Source of the DNA: Photorhabdus namnaonensis
Lineage (GTDB): Bacteria; Pseudomonadota; Gammaproteobacteria; Enterobacterales; Enterobacteriaceae
DNA: 64,000 bases
Direction: 5' to 3'
Assembly (NCBI RefSeq): GCF_001684335.1
Contig: NZ_LOIC01000080.1
Location: 136,469-200,468, forward strand
The position numbers were made by a program, and so were the translations under genes. Positions 45,965 to 55,637 of this stretch are shown one piece after another. A model generated the notes under the pieces. That model made no database searches, was not told the origin of the DNA, and saw only the letters and a program-made list of their open reading frames with translations. Within the stretch, counting starts at the first letter, position 1; each line of letters begins with the position of its first letter.

Positions 45965-46342
45965 ATGGGAGGGGTGGTTAACGCCGTAGAACACAATTGT
46001 AAACTTAAAACCACTAGACAAGCGTTACAAAAACAAACTCGCATTAAAACAACTTTTGCTGAAGTTAAAGTTCTGGTGTCTGGAAAAACCTCCAAGGCTA
46101 CTCCTAAATTTAAGTATCCCCTTAGTCTTAAGGTCGCAGCAGAACGTTTGAAAAAGTTGGGGCATAAGGTTGCTTGTCTTGAAGCTGAAAATAAGAAATT
46201 TTTGGAGCAATTTCACGTTTGGTTGTATAACGCGAATATCAATAATATCTCAATTGAACCTCCCCTTACAAAAAAAGGAAAATGGATTTTGGTGGACCGC
46301 GTAGGTTCCATATTTACCATTATTTGTATCAATATGCGTTAA
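45965..46342 (+). CDS. Small Lys-rich coiled-coil protein upstream of the defence operon
   Basis: A 125-residue basic protein of unknown family. It has a Lys/Thr-rich N-terminal half (KTTRQALQKQTRIKTTFAEV, LVSGKTSKATPKFKYPLSLK) and a heptad-like helix (VAAERLKKLGHKVACLEAEN, KKFLEQFHVWLYN) that may dimerise. The pattern recalls small DNA-binding accessory proteins of transposon or integrase modules, but this is only a resemblance. It lies 112 bases upstream of the OLD nuclease gene on the same strand. It could be a leftover of a mobile unit or a regulator. Confidence 0.5.
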   Translation: MGGVVNAVEHNCKLKTTRQALQKQTRIKTTFAEVKVLVSGKTSKATPKFKYPLSLKVAAERLKKLGHKVACLEAENKKFLEQFHVWLYNANINNISIEPPLTKKGKWILVDRVGSIFTIICINMR

Positions 46343-46454
46343 GTTGTACAGTATCTTAAATCCTCTTATGTACTAGGAAGCTAGTATAAGCCAAGTCAGC
46401 CATATCTCTTAAGTTAGGCTTTGTCTGGCGAGTTAAATAATAAAGGGGCAAACA

Positions 46455-48374
46455 GTGAAGCTCGATAAACTACGACTCTCTAATTTTCAAAGCTATGGTT
46501 TAACACCCACCGAACTATCTCTTGATGAACTAACTTTCCTTATAGGTCCAAATGGCTCAGGAAAAACAGTTACGCTCCAAGCGCTTTGTAGAATGTTTGC
46601 TTTTGATCCCTCTTTGAGGAGAGTCAAAAAGTCTGATTTTCACGTACCTCAGAGCGAAACTGAACTACCAGAAGAAAGAAGTCTTTGGATTGAAGCTGAT
46701 TTTCTTTTTCCAGAATTATTTTCTGACGAAGATAACACTACGGTTCCGCCTCACTTTGGGCACATGCGATTGACTGATGGTGAAGTTGTACCCAAAGTTA
46801 GGTTCAGGCTTGAAGCATCAATGGGTATTGACGGTGATATCGAAGAATCACTTTTGTATGTTCTTGAGCTGGATGAAAACCAGCATCCCAAAAGCACAGC
46901 AAAAGTTTCTCGCTTGGAGCGAAGCCAGATCTATGTGCACTACCTTCCCGCCAGACGAGACCCAGCAGAACACATTGCATTTGGCACTAATGCGCTGCTA
47001 GGCCGAATGTTAAGAGCTGTTAATTGGGAGTCTGAACGTGAGCTAGTAAAGGAGCATACTGAACAAATCAGCACAAGTCTTTCAATGAATACATCAGTAA
47101 ATGCCCTCAGTAGTAGTATACAGAGCACATGGTCTAACTTTCACAAGGGGCAGTTTTTCACTCAGCCACAGATTACCTTTGTGGCTAGCGAGATTGAGTC
47201 TTTATTGCGACATCTTTCCATCTCTTTTACTCCTGGACATGATGTAGCTAATGTCGATTTTTCACGACTAAGCGATGGACAAAAATCGATGTTGTATCTC
47301 TCTTTGGTTCTTTCCTCTCAAGCAATAGGGAGAGCGGTGTTGCGTGGTGATGACTCTTTTGACCCAGACAAACTCAAACCACCTGTATTTACTTTGATTG
47401 CAGTGGAAGAGCCAGAAAACAGCTTGTCCCCCCATTACCTTGGAAGAATAGTCAGCTCCCTCCAAAATATAGTTACGGAGGGAGATGCTCAGGCTCTTAT
47501 CGCCACCCATGCACCTTCAATGCTTAGACGTATTGAACCAAAGCAAATTCGTTACTTACGTTTAAATCAGGAAAGACAGACAGCAATTGCGACAATTGAG
47601 CTGCCTGATGAACACAGCTCATGCGATGCTCATAAATTTGTAACGCAAGCAGTGAAAGCATTTCCTGAAGTTTATTTTTCGCGTTTAGTGGTTTTAGGGG
47701 AAGGAGATAGTGAGGAGATAGTGATTCCAAGGCTTTTAGAGGTAAAAGGCGTACCTGTAGATGCATTTGGAATTACAGTTGCACCGTTAGGGGGAAGGCA
47801 CGTAAATCATTTTTGGAAACTACTCGAAGGATTAAACATTCCCCACATTACACTTTTAGACCTTGATGTAGGCAGGCATCAGGGAGGATGGGGGCGTATA
47901 AAAACAACTAATAAGCAACTAGTTCTACACAAACCTTCTCTTCAATTAGAAGGAGATTTTGTAACCATACCTGAGTGGGATAATTCGGATTGTAAAGTTA
48001 GAGATGACCCCAATTACTTGTCTGAACTGGAAAAGAGTAACGTTTTCTTCTCTTATCCAATGGATTTGGATTTTGCAATGTTAAAAGCTTATCCAACCGC
48101 ATTTGACATTAATGATAACGACCAAGTGGAACCAAATGAAAGTCAAATCAGAGCTGTTTTAGGTAAATCTCGAACAGATGCATCTGAATACACAGAGGAA
48201 GAGCGAAAGCTATTCATCACGTATCACAAGCTATTCAAAGTAGGTAGTAAACCAGCTGAACATATTGCTGCTCTATCCAAATTATCAAATGAGCAAATAT
48301 TGGAAAGTATTCCAGCTTCTCTGGATAGATTAGTAGAGGCAGTGAAAAAAGAAATCCAGGGGCTTCCAGAATGA
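46455..48374 (+). CDS. gajA: OLD-family ATPase-nuclease (GajA-like, Gabija defence)
   Basis: A 639-residue OLD-family nuclease. The N-terminal ABC ATPase has Walker A GPNGSGKT (31-38), signature RLSDGQKSML (271-280), Walker B FTLIAVEEPE (312-321) and an H-loop ATHAPS (350-355). The C-terminal Toprim domain has LVVLGEGDSEEIVIPRLLEV (metal Glu near 416) and ITLLDLDVGR (Asp pair near 469-471). With a UvrD-like helicase next to it, this is the class 2 OLD or Gabija arrangement: GajA nicks invading DNA and ATP controls it. The protein is about 60 residues longer than the Bacillus prototype. Start is GTG behind AGGGG; the stop overlaps the helicase start. Confidence 0.85.
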   Translation: MKLDKLRLSNFQSYGLTPTELSLDELTFLIGPNGSGKTVTLQALCRMFAFDPSLRRVKKSDFHVPQSETELPEERSLWIEADFLFPELFSDEDNTTVPPHFGHMRLTDGEVVPKVRFRLEASMGIDGDIEESLLYVLELDENQHPKSTAKVSRLERSQIYVHYLPARRDPAEHIAFGTNALLGRMLRAVNWESERELVKEHTEQISTSLSMNTSVNALSSSIQSTWSNFHKGQFFTQPQITFVASEIESLLRHLSISFTPGHDVANVDFSRLSDGQKSMLYLSLVLSSQAIGRAVLRGDDSFDPDKLKPPVFTLIAVEEPENSLSPHYLGRIVSSLQNIVTEGDAQALIATHAPSMLRRIEPKQIRYLRLNQERQTAIATIELPDEHSSCDAHKFVTQAVKAFPEVYFSRLVVLGEGDSEEIVIPRLLEVKGVPVDAFGITVAPLGGRHVNHFWKLLEGLNIPHITLLDLDVGRHQGGWGRIKTTNKQLVLHKPSLQLEGDFVTIPEWDNSDCKVRDDPNYLSELEKSNVFFSYPMDLDFAMLKAYPTAFDINDNDQVEPNESQIRAVLGKSRTDASEYTEEERKLFITYHKLFKVGSKPAEHIAALSKLSNEQILESIPASLDRLVEAVKKEIQGLPE

Positions 48375-50023
48375 TTAAACCTGATAATTGGAAGCCTGCC
48401 GATGGGCTTACTCTAGAACCCAATGCATACATAGCAGCTAAAGAATGCGAACGCAGTTTAGCTTTAACCGCAGGTCCCGGTGCAGGTAAAACAGAGATGC
48501 TTGCTCAACGTGCTGACTTTTTACTGCGTACTGGTACATGTCGTTATCCGAAACGAATTCTAGCCATTTCATTTAAAGTAGACGCAAGTGATAACTTAAA
48601 ACAACGAGTCAAACGTAGGTGTAGTTCCGATCTATCCTCACGCTTTGATAGCTATACATTTCATGCTTTTGCTAAACGAATTATCGACCGATTTCGTCCT
48701 ATTTTAACGGGAGATGATGCATTGGAAGTTGGGTTTACAATAGGGCCGAAGATTCCTCACAGGCAAGTAGATTTTGTAGAGCTTGTTCCTTTGGCCACAC
48801 AAATCTTAAATGTATCTCCCTTGGCAAGAAATGCTGTGCGCAAAACCTATACAGATGTGTTTTTAGACGAGTTTCAAGATTGTACTAATCAACAATATGA
48901 ACTTATTAAAGCAGCTTTTCAGGGGGCAGGTACCCGGCTTACAGCAGTTGGAGATACAAAGCAAAAAATCATGGGTTGGGCTGGTGCCTTAGATGGAATT
49001 TTTGACACCTTCAAAGAAGACTTCAATGCCCTTCCACTCAACATGTATCGAAATTTTCGTTCAAAGCCGGCGCTTCTTCGCCTGCAAAATGAAATCATTA
49101 GACATCTTGACCTTGGCTCTGTAATGCCAGATCACCAGATTTCTGGGGAGGAGGGAATTATTCAAATTCACCCTTTTCAAAATTGCCAAGAAGAAGCGGA
49201 TTATCTCGCAAATGAAATTGAAAGCTGGATAAATGATGAAGACATACCGCCCTCAGAGATTGCTATTCTCATTAAAAATCAGCCTGAGCTGTATGCAAAT
49301 AGAATGATGGTTGCTCTTCAGGAAAAAGGAATACCATTCAGAAATGAACAGCAGTTACAGGATATCTCTGTAGAACCTGCAGCACGCTTAATTGTGGACT
49401 TCCTACTAAGCACTTTCGGTATCCAAGAACCAGCTGCATGGCGTCGCTTAATGGAGAAATTAGTGCCATTTAATGAGGATGAAGATGAAAGAGGGGAGTT
49501 ATTGCAAGATTGGCAGCGCTTCATACAAACAGAGAAGAGAGCAGCCAGTGAAAACCCTATTAAATCTAGTAATCCGAAAAGATGGGACTGCTTAAAGCGT
49601 TTCATAAACAAAGTCGGTTTTCAATTTCTTGCCTCTCTCTCACATGATTATGAAACTGAATCGTACTTACGCCAAGTTTTAAAGGATACATGTTCTAAAA
49701 TAGATGAGCTTATGCGAACGGGACTTCCTTTAAATGATGCACTAAAACGCTTTGAAGATGACCAAGCTGTTCGAATCCTTACTATTCATAAAAGTAAAGG
49801 GTTAGAGTTTGACTCCGTGATTATGCTAGGTATTGAGGATGAAAGTTTCTGGGGCGATCCCGATGAAAACCTATGTGCTTATTTTGTTGGAGTATCAAGG
49901 GCTAAAAGAAGATTATACCTAACGTACTCTAAATTTCGCTCAAGACCTGCTGGGTATACTCGAAAGTGGAAGAATCAAAGGAATAGGAAAAAACTATATC
50001 TGGAGTGTGTGAGACAATATTGA
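48371..50023 (+). CDS. gajB: UvrD-like helicase (GajB-like, Gabija defence)
   Basis: A 550-residue superfamily 1A helicase. Motif I is LTAGPGAGKTEML (residues 32-44), motif II FLDEFQDCTNQQYE (166-170 core), motif III AVGDTKQKIMGWAGAL, motif IV YRNFRSKPALLRLQ, motif V ILTIHKSKGLEFDSVIMLG and motif VI YFVGVSRAKRRLYLTYSK. It lacks the large inserted domains of chromosomal UvrD, as GajB does. It overlaps gajA by four bases (ATGA), so the two are translationally coupled. In Gabija, GajB is thought to sense or process DNA ends for GajA. Confidence 0.87.
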   Translation: MIKPDNWKPADGLTLEPNAYIAAKECERSLALTAGPGAGKTEMLAQRADFLLRTGTCRYPKRILAISFKVDASDNLKQRVKRRCSSDLSSRFDSYTFHAFAKRIIDRFRPILTGDDALEVGFTIGPKIPHRQVDFVELVPLATQILNVSPLARNAVRKTYTDVFLDEFQDCTNQQYELIKAAFQGAGTRLTAVGDTKQKIMGWAGALDGIFDTFKEDFNALPLNMYRNFRSKPALLRLQNEIIRHLDLGSVMPDHQISGEEGIIQIHPFQNCQEEADYLANEIESWINDEDIPPSEIAILIKNQPELYANRMMVALQEKGIPFRNEQQLQDISVEPAARLIVDFLLSTFGIQEPAAWRRLMEKLVPFNEDEDERGELLQDWQRFIQTEKRAASENPIKSSNPKRWDCLKRFINKVGFQFLASLSHDYETESYLRQVLKDTCSKIDELMRTGLPLNDALKRFEDDQAVRILTIHKSKGLEFDSVIMLGIEDESFWGDPDENLCAYFVGVSRAKRRLYLTYSKFRSRPAGYTRKWKNQRNRKKLYLECVRQY

Positions 50024-50602
50024 CAGGGAATTAGCATTTAATAGTATTTCTGTCTGAATATTATTTTTCCTAATCCAAACCCCGCGAGCTAGGCAAATGC
50101 TCTAGCTTGTTTCTACCTATTTCTGTGTCGTTAGAAGACCGTTCTGAAGACCTTTGTTTTATTCCAATATAGAGCTGTGTGTATTATAGTCCAGCTATGG
50201 GGCTGCTTTGGGCTTTTTGTAAAGTTTTAAGCCGCTCATGCTGTAAATTTTACAAAATTCTTAACGAAAAAGGTTTGTTTAGTAGTTTATCCTTTATTCG
50301 GTAATGGGTTTGGTCGAGCGCTTAGTCAGTACGGTCACTATAACCGTTTTGAGCGGTTCGCTAAGTTGCTCAGTATCTTGTAGGTGAAAGGTCTGCTGCA
50401 GTAGTTGATTAGTTTGACTGCGTAGCGATGGTGTATGTGTGGATGGTGACTAAAGATAAACTAAGATAGGAATTATTTGATTCGGCGCACTGACTTCGAT
50501 TGGTGCGTTTTTTTTGATTTTGCAAAAAGAGTTCTGTATTGAGCTCAGTCCCGGATCCCCGCACAGTAAGTCGCATTTAGGATCACCTGCATGGGAACGC
50601 TC
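50024..50602. other. Intergenic region after gajB, with terminator
   Basis: About 580 bases with no gene. A terminator-like hairpin lies at 50486-50515: CGCAC and GTGCG with a 12-base loop, followed by eight Ts. Upstream the region is AT-rich with no recognised feature. The region between the terminator and 50603 should hold the promoter and leader of the pil operon. Confidence 0.6.
50486..50515 (+). terminator. Rho-independent terminator before the pil operon
   Basis: CGCAC (50486-50490) and GTGCG (50503-50507) form the stem; TTTTTTTT follows directly. It separates the defence operon from the pil operon. Confidence 0.65.
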
Positions 50603-51652
50603 ATGAAAAACCCTGTTTTTTTCTCACTCAGTTGGTTGTCCGTCATGATGCTGGCTGGGTGTACCGGACAAGCTCAGGAGACTACCGCATCCGGTGTAAG
50701 TTTTCACCGTTCTCATCAGGCACGTCCCGCCGTATCCGATATCTATTCTCCGACACCGGAAGTTACACGCTATGATCGCTATACCTTGGTGAGTATAGGC
50801 AGCCAGGCTGCGCAACGTGAACCCCTCAATCAAATCATCAATATCACCATGCCAGTACCATTGGTACAACGCATTGGTGATGGATTGCGTTATTTGCTAT
50901 TTGGAACCGGTTATTCGCTGTGTGATACCGCCGCAACCCATTTCGTTAAATTAATAAGCAGGCCATTACCGGCTATTCAACGCAAAATTGGGCCGATACG
51001 GCTCAGTGAAGCGTTGCAGATTGTTGCCGGGTCTGCATGGCGTATCCGGGTAGATGAGGTGAATCGTGAAGTGTGTTTTGTTTTACGTGATGAATATCGT
51101 CAATTTTCCGAGGCAACGGTTGGCCGGATGACACCGCCCAAAATGCAGGTACCGTTGCAGAGATCTTCTTCACCGGCGTTATCGGCACCTACATTGTCCA
51201 ACAGCACATTAGCCGCTCCGTTACCAGCGAAGCCCCTGATAGCTGAAAGACCGAAAACAGATACCCCTAAAATTCCTGTGACAGGAGGAAAACCTATTGC
51301 CATTTCTTCTGTATTACCCACTCAGCCTGTTAAATCCTTACTCCGCGGTAGTACGCCAGTGACAACGATACCGATAGGCAACATCTGGCGTGCGGAAACA
51401 GGAACCACTTTGCGTGGAACTTTGGAACGGTGGGCCAACGCGACTGATTGTCCGACAGGGGGACATTGGGTAGTCGTGTGGTCGTCACTGACGGATTACC
51501 GCATTGATGCACCGCTGACGTTCAGAGGCAACTTTGAGTCCTTGTTGGTACAAGTGTTTGATCTTTACCGACAGGCTGAGAAGCCGTTGTTTGCTGAAGT
51601 CAGCCGCTTTCAGTGCCTGATTTCAGTCAGTGATAAACCCCTAACCCGGTAA
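50603..51652 (+). CDS. pilL: PilL, type IVb conjugative pilus lipoprotein
   Basis: A 349-residue lipoprotein; the lipobox is MMLAGCTGQ after a signal segment, so the mature protein is anchored at the outer membrane. The N-terminal domain (RIGDGLRYLLFGTGYSLCDT, PIRLSEALQIVAGSAWRIRV) is the PilL domain of PFGI-1-type elements. A Pro-rich linker leads to a TcpQ-like C-terminal domain (IWRAETGTTLRGTLERWANA, ATDCPTGGHWVVVWSS). It is the first gene of the pil operon, encoding the thin pilus that helps mating-pair formation. An ATG at 50591 would add four residues. Confidence 0.9.
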   Translation: MKNPVFFSLSWLSVMMLAGCTGQAQETTASGVSFHRSHQARPAVSDIYSPTPEVTRYDRYTLVSIGSQAAQREPLNQIINITMPVPLVQRIGDGLRYLLFGTGYSLCDTAATHFVKLISRPLPAIQRKIGPIRLSEALQIVAGSAWRIRVDEVNREVCFVLRDEYRQFSEATVGRMTPPKMQVPLQRSSSPALSAPTLSNSTLAAPLPAKPLIAERPKTDTPKIPVTGGKPIAISSVLPTQPVKSLLRGSTPVTTIPIGNIWRAETGTTLRGTLERWANATDCPTGGHWVVVWSSLTDYRIDAPLTFRGNFESLLVQVFDLYRQAEKPLFAEVSRFQCLISVSDKPLTR

Positions 51653-51658
51653 GCCTCG

Positions 51659-52093
51659 ATGGGGTACGTCATTAGTGCGTTTGCGTTGGTTTTTCTGTTG
51701 ATTGCAGGTGGTATACAGCTGCGACAGGCAGAACAACTGCACGTCGATGGTGACAACGCAAGGGCTCGAATACTGGCAGACCAAATGTTGCTGTTAGCCA
51801 GTGCCATTAATCACTGGCGTGGCGGCTCATCTAAAAATGGCACGGTGGATCTGCGTAAGCTCATTCTGCCTTTTCAGCCTGATGCCCGTATCCGGCATGT
51901 TATCAGCCAAGATCGGCTCTGGGTGTGGATGCCGGAAATACCCGGTCTTGTAACCGCTCTGCGCGAACGCACTAAGGGGTCAATGTTGATTGGTGAAGTC
52001 CGGCAGGGACGGTTGTATGGCTTATCTGGTCAAGAGACAGGACTCACTCTCCCTGACGGGATTAGCGATGGTGATGTGGTGTATTTCAACTGA
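51659..52093 (+). CDS. pilM: PilM, type IVb pilus protein
   Basis: A 144-residue PilM-family protein with one N-terminal membrane anchor (VISAFALVFLLIAGGIQL) and a periplasmic domain that holds LADQMLLLASAINHWRGG and VRQGRLYGLSGQETGLTLPD. It is essential for R64-type thin pili in plasmids studied. It starts 6 bases after pilL and precedes the secretin. Confidence 0.88.
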   Translation: MGYVISAFALVFLLIAGGIQLRQAEQLHVDGDNARARILADQMLLLASAINHWRGGSSKNGTVDLRKLILPFQPDARIRHVISQDRLWVWMPEIPGLVTALRERTKGSMLIGEVRQGRLYGLSGQETGLTLPDGISDGDVVYFN

Positions 52094-52111
52094 AAAAGCG
52101 AACAGGATTTG

Positions 52112-53812
52112 ATGAAAAATAAACTGTATTCACTCAGGCTTTGTACTTGCCTTGTTCCACTGGCGGCGGTAACAGGCATGGCGCTGATGTCCGGTTGCAC
52201 CTTGCGGGCAGTGGATAATATGGCGCGTGAGGCTAGTATGCAAAGTCGGGTAGCGCAACAGTATTTGCATCAACAGCATAGCCTGAAACAACCGGTGGTA
52301 GCCTGGGTAGATAAACCCTGGGTGAATCTGAAACCGGTAGTTCAGCCTGTCGCGTCGGTAAAGTTACCGTCCTGCCAGATAACGATTAACAGTAAAGTCG
52401 GGCTGACATTACCGGAACTGGGACAACGCATTACCCAACTTTGTGGTATTCGGGTCACGGTAGCCCCCGATGTTTTATCACGAGTACCAACCACGGCGGG
52501 TGGGTTGACGCGCCAGACGAATAGGGCATTACCGACAGCTGATGATAAGGGGCGTATGCCATTGGATTGGCTGGATGATCGAGATATACACTCAATTAAT
52601 GCTGATGAGCGTCGAGAGCCAGAAGTCCTCACGGGTCTCAATTGGCAAGGGGAGCTAACGGGGCTTTTAGACAATATTGCCAGCCGGTTAGGGATTGCAT
52701 GGAAGATGGATAACAGGGCCGTCGTGTTTTATCGATTCGAAACCCGGACATTTCAGTTGAATGTTCTCAACACCCGTACCAGTAGTAATGCCAGTGTTGC
52801 CTCAGGTTCAACCAGTAGTATGGGGACATCAGGGGGCAGTGGTAATGTCAACAATTCTGTCTCTGGGGAGGCCAGCTCTTCACAGAAAACGACGGTTGAT
52901 CTGAACAGTGATTTATACGAAGACATCCGTAAGACAGTCGAGAATATGTTGACGCCCGAGCGTGGTCGGTTCTGGTTGTCAAGCTCCAGTGGAACGCTGA
53001 TGGTAACAGACACGCCGGCGGTACTGGATTCGGTATCCCGTTATGTGGAAGAACAAAATACTGTTCTCAACCGTCAGGTTTTGTTGAATGTTCAGGTGCT
53101 GAGTGTCAGTACTACCCGTAAAGAGCAAATGGGGTTGGACTGGGGATTAGTTTATAACTCATTGCATAATTTGGGGGCTACGCTGTCTGGCAGTTTTAGC
53201 GGTATGGGCAGTGGGGCAACGTCTGCGGGGGTCAGTATTTTGGAAAGCGCCACAGGGAAAGCGGCAAAACTCTCCGGTTCCAGCCTGCTGATAAAGGCGT
53301 TGAGCGAGCAAGGTAATGTCAGTGTGGTGACCTCTCAAGGAAGTGCGACCACTAATTTGACCCCCATTCCGATACAGATGGCTGATCAGACGGTGTATGT
53401 GGCTCAAAGCAGTACAACGACGGCTACGGATGTGGGAGCCACCACAGCTCTGACGCCCGGGATGATCACTACCGGGTTTAATATGACTTTGTTGCCGTTG
53501 ATACAGCGTAATGGGGATGTTCAGTTACAAGTGGCTTTTAACCTGTCTGATCCGCCGACTATCCGTTCATTCACATCTAAAGAAGGCAATTCTTATATCG
53601 AGATGCCGTATACCCGGTTACGTTCACTGAGTCAGAAAGTGAATCTACGTGCCGGGCAGGCCCTGGTACTCACCGGATTTGAACAGGCTGATACTCGGGT
53701 GACTAAGACGGGAACCTTTACACCAGGTAATTTCCTGCTTGGGGGAGGACAGTCCGGAGAGAATCAGCGCAGCACGTTGGTTATTTTGATCACCCCCGTA
53801 TTACTGGATTGA
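52112..53812 (+). CDS. pilN: PilN, outer-membrane secretin lipoprotein
   Basis: A 566-residue secretin. The lipobox is GMALMSGCTLRAVDN. The N-terminal domains contain VGLTLPELGQRITQLCGIRV; a Ser/Gly-rich segment (ASVASGSTSSMGTSGGSGNV) is followed by the secretin core (VLLNVQVLSVSTTRKEQMGL, TSQGSATTNLTPIPIQMADQ, VNLRAGQALVLTGFEQADTR, ending LVILITPVLLD). It forms the outer-membrane channel for the pilus. AGGA precedes the ATG at 52112; a TTG at 52109 is also in frame. Confidence 0.94.
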   Translation: MKNKLYSLRLCTCLVPLAAVTGMALMSGCTLRAVDNMAREASMQSRVAQQYLHQQHSLKQPVVAWVDKPWVNLKPVVQPVASVKLPSCQITINSKVGLTLPELGQRITQLCGIRVTVAPDVLSRVPTTAGGLTRQTNRALPTADDKGRMPLDWLDDRDIHSINADERREPEVLTGLNWQGELTGLLDNIASRLGIAWKMDNRAVVFYRFETRTFQLNVLNTRTSSNASVASGSTSSMGTSGGSGNVNNSVSGEASSSQKTTVDLNSDLYEDIRKTVENMLTPERGRFWLSSSSGTLMVTDTPAVLDSVSRYVEEQNTVLNRQVLLNVQVLSVSTTRKEQMGLDWGLVYNSLHNLGATLSGSFSGMGSGATSAGVSILESATGKAAKLSGSSLLIKALSEQGNVSVVTSQGSATTNLTPIPIQMADQTVYVAQSSTTTATDVGATTALTPGMITTGFNMTLLPLIQRNGDVQLQVAFNLSDPPTIRSFTSKEGNSYIEMPYTRLRSLSQKVNLRAGQALVLTGFEQADTRVTKTGTFTPGNFLLGGGQSGENQRSTLVILITPVLLD

Positions 53813-53835
53813 GGAATGAAAGGCTGCATGAATCA

Positions 53836-55152
53836 ATGAAAAGCATCGATTTAGAAATACCCGGTGAGATACCCGAAGTCACGGTTGTAAAGGCCGAACG
53901 CCATTGTTGGATCGGTGGCCTACGTTGGTCACCGTACATGAAGGTGAAACGGGGACCCCGCAGAAGGCAACGTGTTCGTCCGGTAGCCAGTCGATCTCAA
54001 TACACCGATGTACATCTGGTTGTGGGCAATCGTTCGGGGAGACGTCAGCAGACTGCTCGTATGATGGGGACGGGAATAATCAGGAAATTGTATTGCCGTC
54101 ACACACCGTATTCTTTAGCCATCGCTTTTTTATCGCATTCCGGCCCAAACGGGTACGGGATCTATGATTTGGGCGAAGGGCAATGGTTATTTTTGGCAAC
54201 ACAGAATGGTTTGCCGTCCGTGATGGCCGATATTGTCGGAACCCGCGAGAGTGTCAATGCAGCACTGTCCCGTTTTTTAACGTTTAACCCGGCTCCAGAT
54301 AAAAGCTGGCGGGTGGTATCTGACCCTGATAATCCGGCCCACTGGCGCTCAATAATTTCTGCTTTGTCGGCTCATCAGTATCGGATGTGTCGCCTGCAAC
54401 GGCGGTGGCGGACACCATTATTGTTGATGGCCGTATTTATCATGTTGTTAATAGTCGTAGGAGTGTTGTTGCAGTCAGGAAAATCTCCCGATGAGAGATT
54501 ACCGATGACTGAAACCGTTCAAGTCAGGGCGTCACGATTGTTTGAAGAAACGCCAAAACCTGTTGACTTACCTCATCCGTGGGCCGATAAGCCGTTGTTA
54601 CCCGCATTTTTGGCACGTTGTGTCATGACCAGTCGGACGATCCCGGTGTTATTGGCGGGTTGGCGCTTGACGGCAGGTTCATGCCGAAAAGATGGCGTCC
54701 GCCTTCACTACGAGATTATGCCTGGCGGTACAGCAGCGCATTTTGTTCAGCGTGTACAGAGTGTATTTAAGCAGTCACCGGTTTTTGACCTGGTTCAGGG
54801 CGCAAAAGAAGGCCGGGTATTCCTGCCGTGGAAACCTTTGCCGGTTCGCAATGAAGCGGTGCCTGCTGTTTCAGTACAGTTGATGAAGATGGTGTCGAAT
54901 TTCCAGCAATGGCAGATCCCTCTGACGTTAAATGAACTTACTCCAGCATCGGCATTACCGGGAGACGGGCAATCTATACCTTCCCAGGATTGGCGAGAAT
55001 ACCTCTTCAGCTTCAGTAGTCGGGTGATGCCAGCATGGCTATTTGCTGAACTGGATGATACAGGGCTGCGACTGAACAGCCTCACGTTTACCCTGACCTC
55101 ACAGGGACAGTTAACCTATCAGACCGAGGGATACATTTATGCCCGGAAATAA
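53836..55152 (+). CDS. pilO: PilO, type IVb pilus assembly protein
   Basis: A 438-residue PilO-family protein. It has a cytoplasmic N-terminal domain (HRYSLAIAFLSHSG-type region near residue 100), one membrane segment (LLLMAVFIMLLIVVGVLLQ) near residue 200, and a periplasmic C-terminal domain. The start is uncertain: ATG 53836 is assumed, while a TTG at 53809 overlaps the pilN stop. It overlaps pilP by 14 bases. Confidence 0.88.
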   Translation: MKSIDLEIPGEIPEVTVVKAERHCWIGGLRWSPYMKVKRGPRRRQRVRPVASRSQYTDVHLVVGNRSGRRQQTARMMGTGIIRKLYCRHTPYSLAIAFLSHSGPNGYGIYDLGEGQWLFLATQNGLPSVMADIVGTRESVNAALSRFLTFNPAPDKSWRVVSDPDNPAHWRSIISALSAHQYRMCRLQRRWRTPLLLMAVFIMLLIVVGVLLQSGKSPDERLPMTETVQVRASRLFEETPKPVDLPHPWADKPLLPAFLARCVMTSRTIPVLLAGWRLTAGSCRKDGVRLHYEIMPGGTAAHFVQRVQSVFKQSPVFDLVQGAKEGRVFLPWKPLPVRNEAVPAVSVQLMKMVSNFQQWQIPLTLNELTPASALPGDGQSIPSQDWREYLFSFSSRVMPAWLFAELDDTGLRLNSLTFTLTSQGQLTYQTEGYIYARK

Positions 55153-55624
55153 TACGGCCTTGTGTATCAGCGTGTTAAGTGGGCTAATTTTTATCAGTTC
55201 ACCCGTATGGTCAACAGAGGATAGCGCTCTTTCGGCAATGGGGATTACAGAGGCATCTGCGGGTGTGACTGTGGGACAGTTAGAGCATTTACACGCGAAA
55301 AATCTGTTGCTGGAAGCGGAATTGCAGCGGGCTAAATTACAACGCCAACTGACAGAAAGTCAGCCTTTGGGGTTGACGGGCAGTAATGATATTGGTCTGC
55401 CGGTGACCGTATCGCCTGTGATAACGGCGGGACAACCTGTGACCCGTCCGGTGGTTCAGGCGATTTATGGTCGGGGGAAGGCATTGCGGGCTAGCGTAAG
55501 CCTGCCGGTCCGCGGTGTGATGGAATTAGCTGTCGGTGACGCAGTGCCTGGCACTCAGTTCAAAGTTAAGGTGATCACGCTTTCTGCGGTTACGCTAAGT
55601 GATGGTTCGGTACTCACGTTCTGA
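55139..55624 (+). CDS. pilP: PilP, type IVb pilus assembly protein
   Basis: A 161-residue periplasmic PilP-family protein. The signal peptide is ALCISVLSGLIFISSPVWS. A coiled coil follows (VGQLEHLHAKNLLLEAELQR, AKLQRQLTESQ), then the small beta domain (VVQAIYGRGKALRASVSLPV, LAVGDAVPGTQFKVKVITLS). It is encoded between pilO and pilQ with overlaps on the pilO side. Confidence 0.88.
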   Translation: MPGNNTALCISVLSGLIFISSPVWSTEDSALSAMGITEASAGVTVGQLEHLHAKNLLLEAELQRAKLQRQLTESQPLGLTGSNDIGLPVTVSPVITAGQPVTRPVVQAIYGRGKALRASVSLPVRGVMELAVGDAVPGTQFKVKVITLSAVTLSDGSVLTF

Positions 55625-55637
55625 GGGAAGACAGGGA

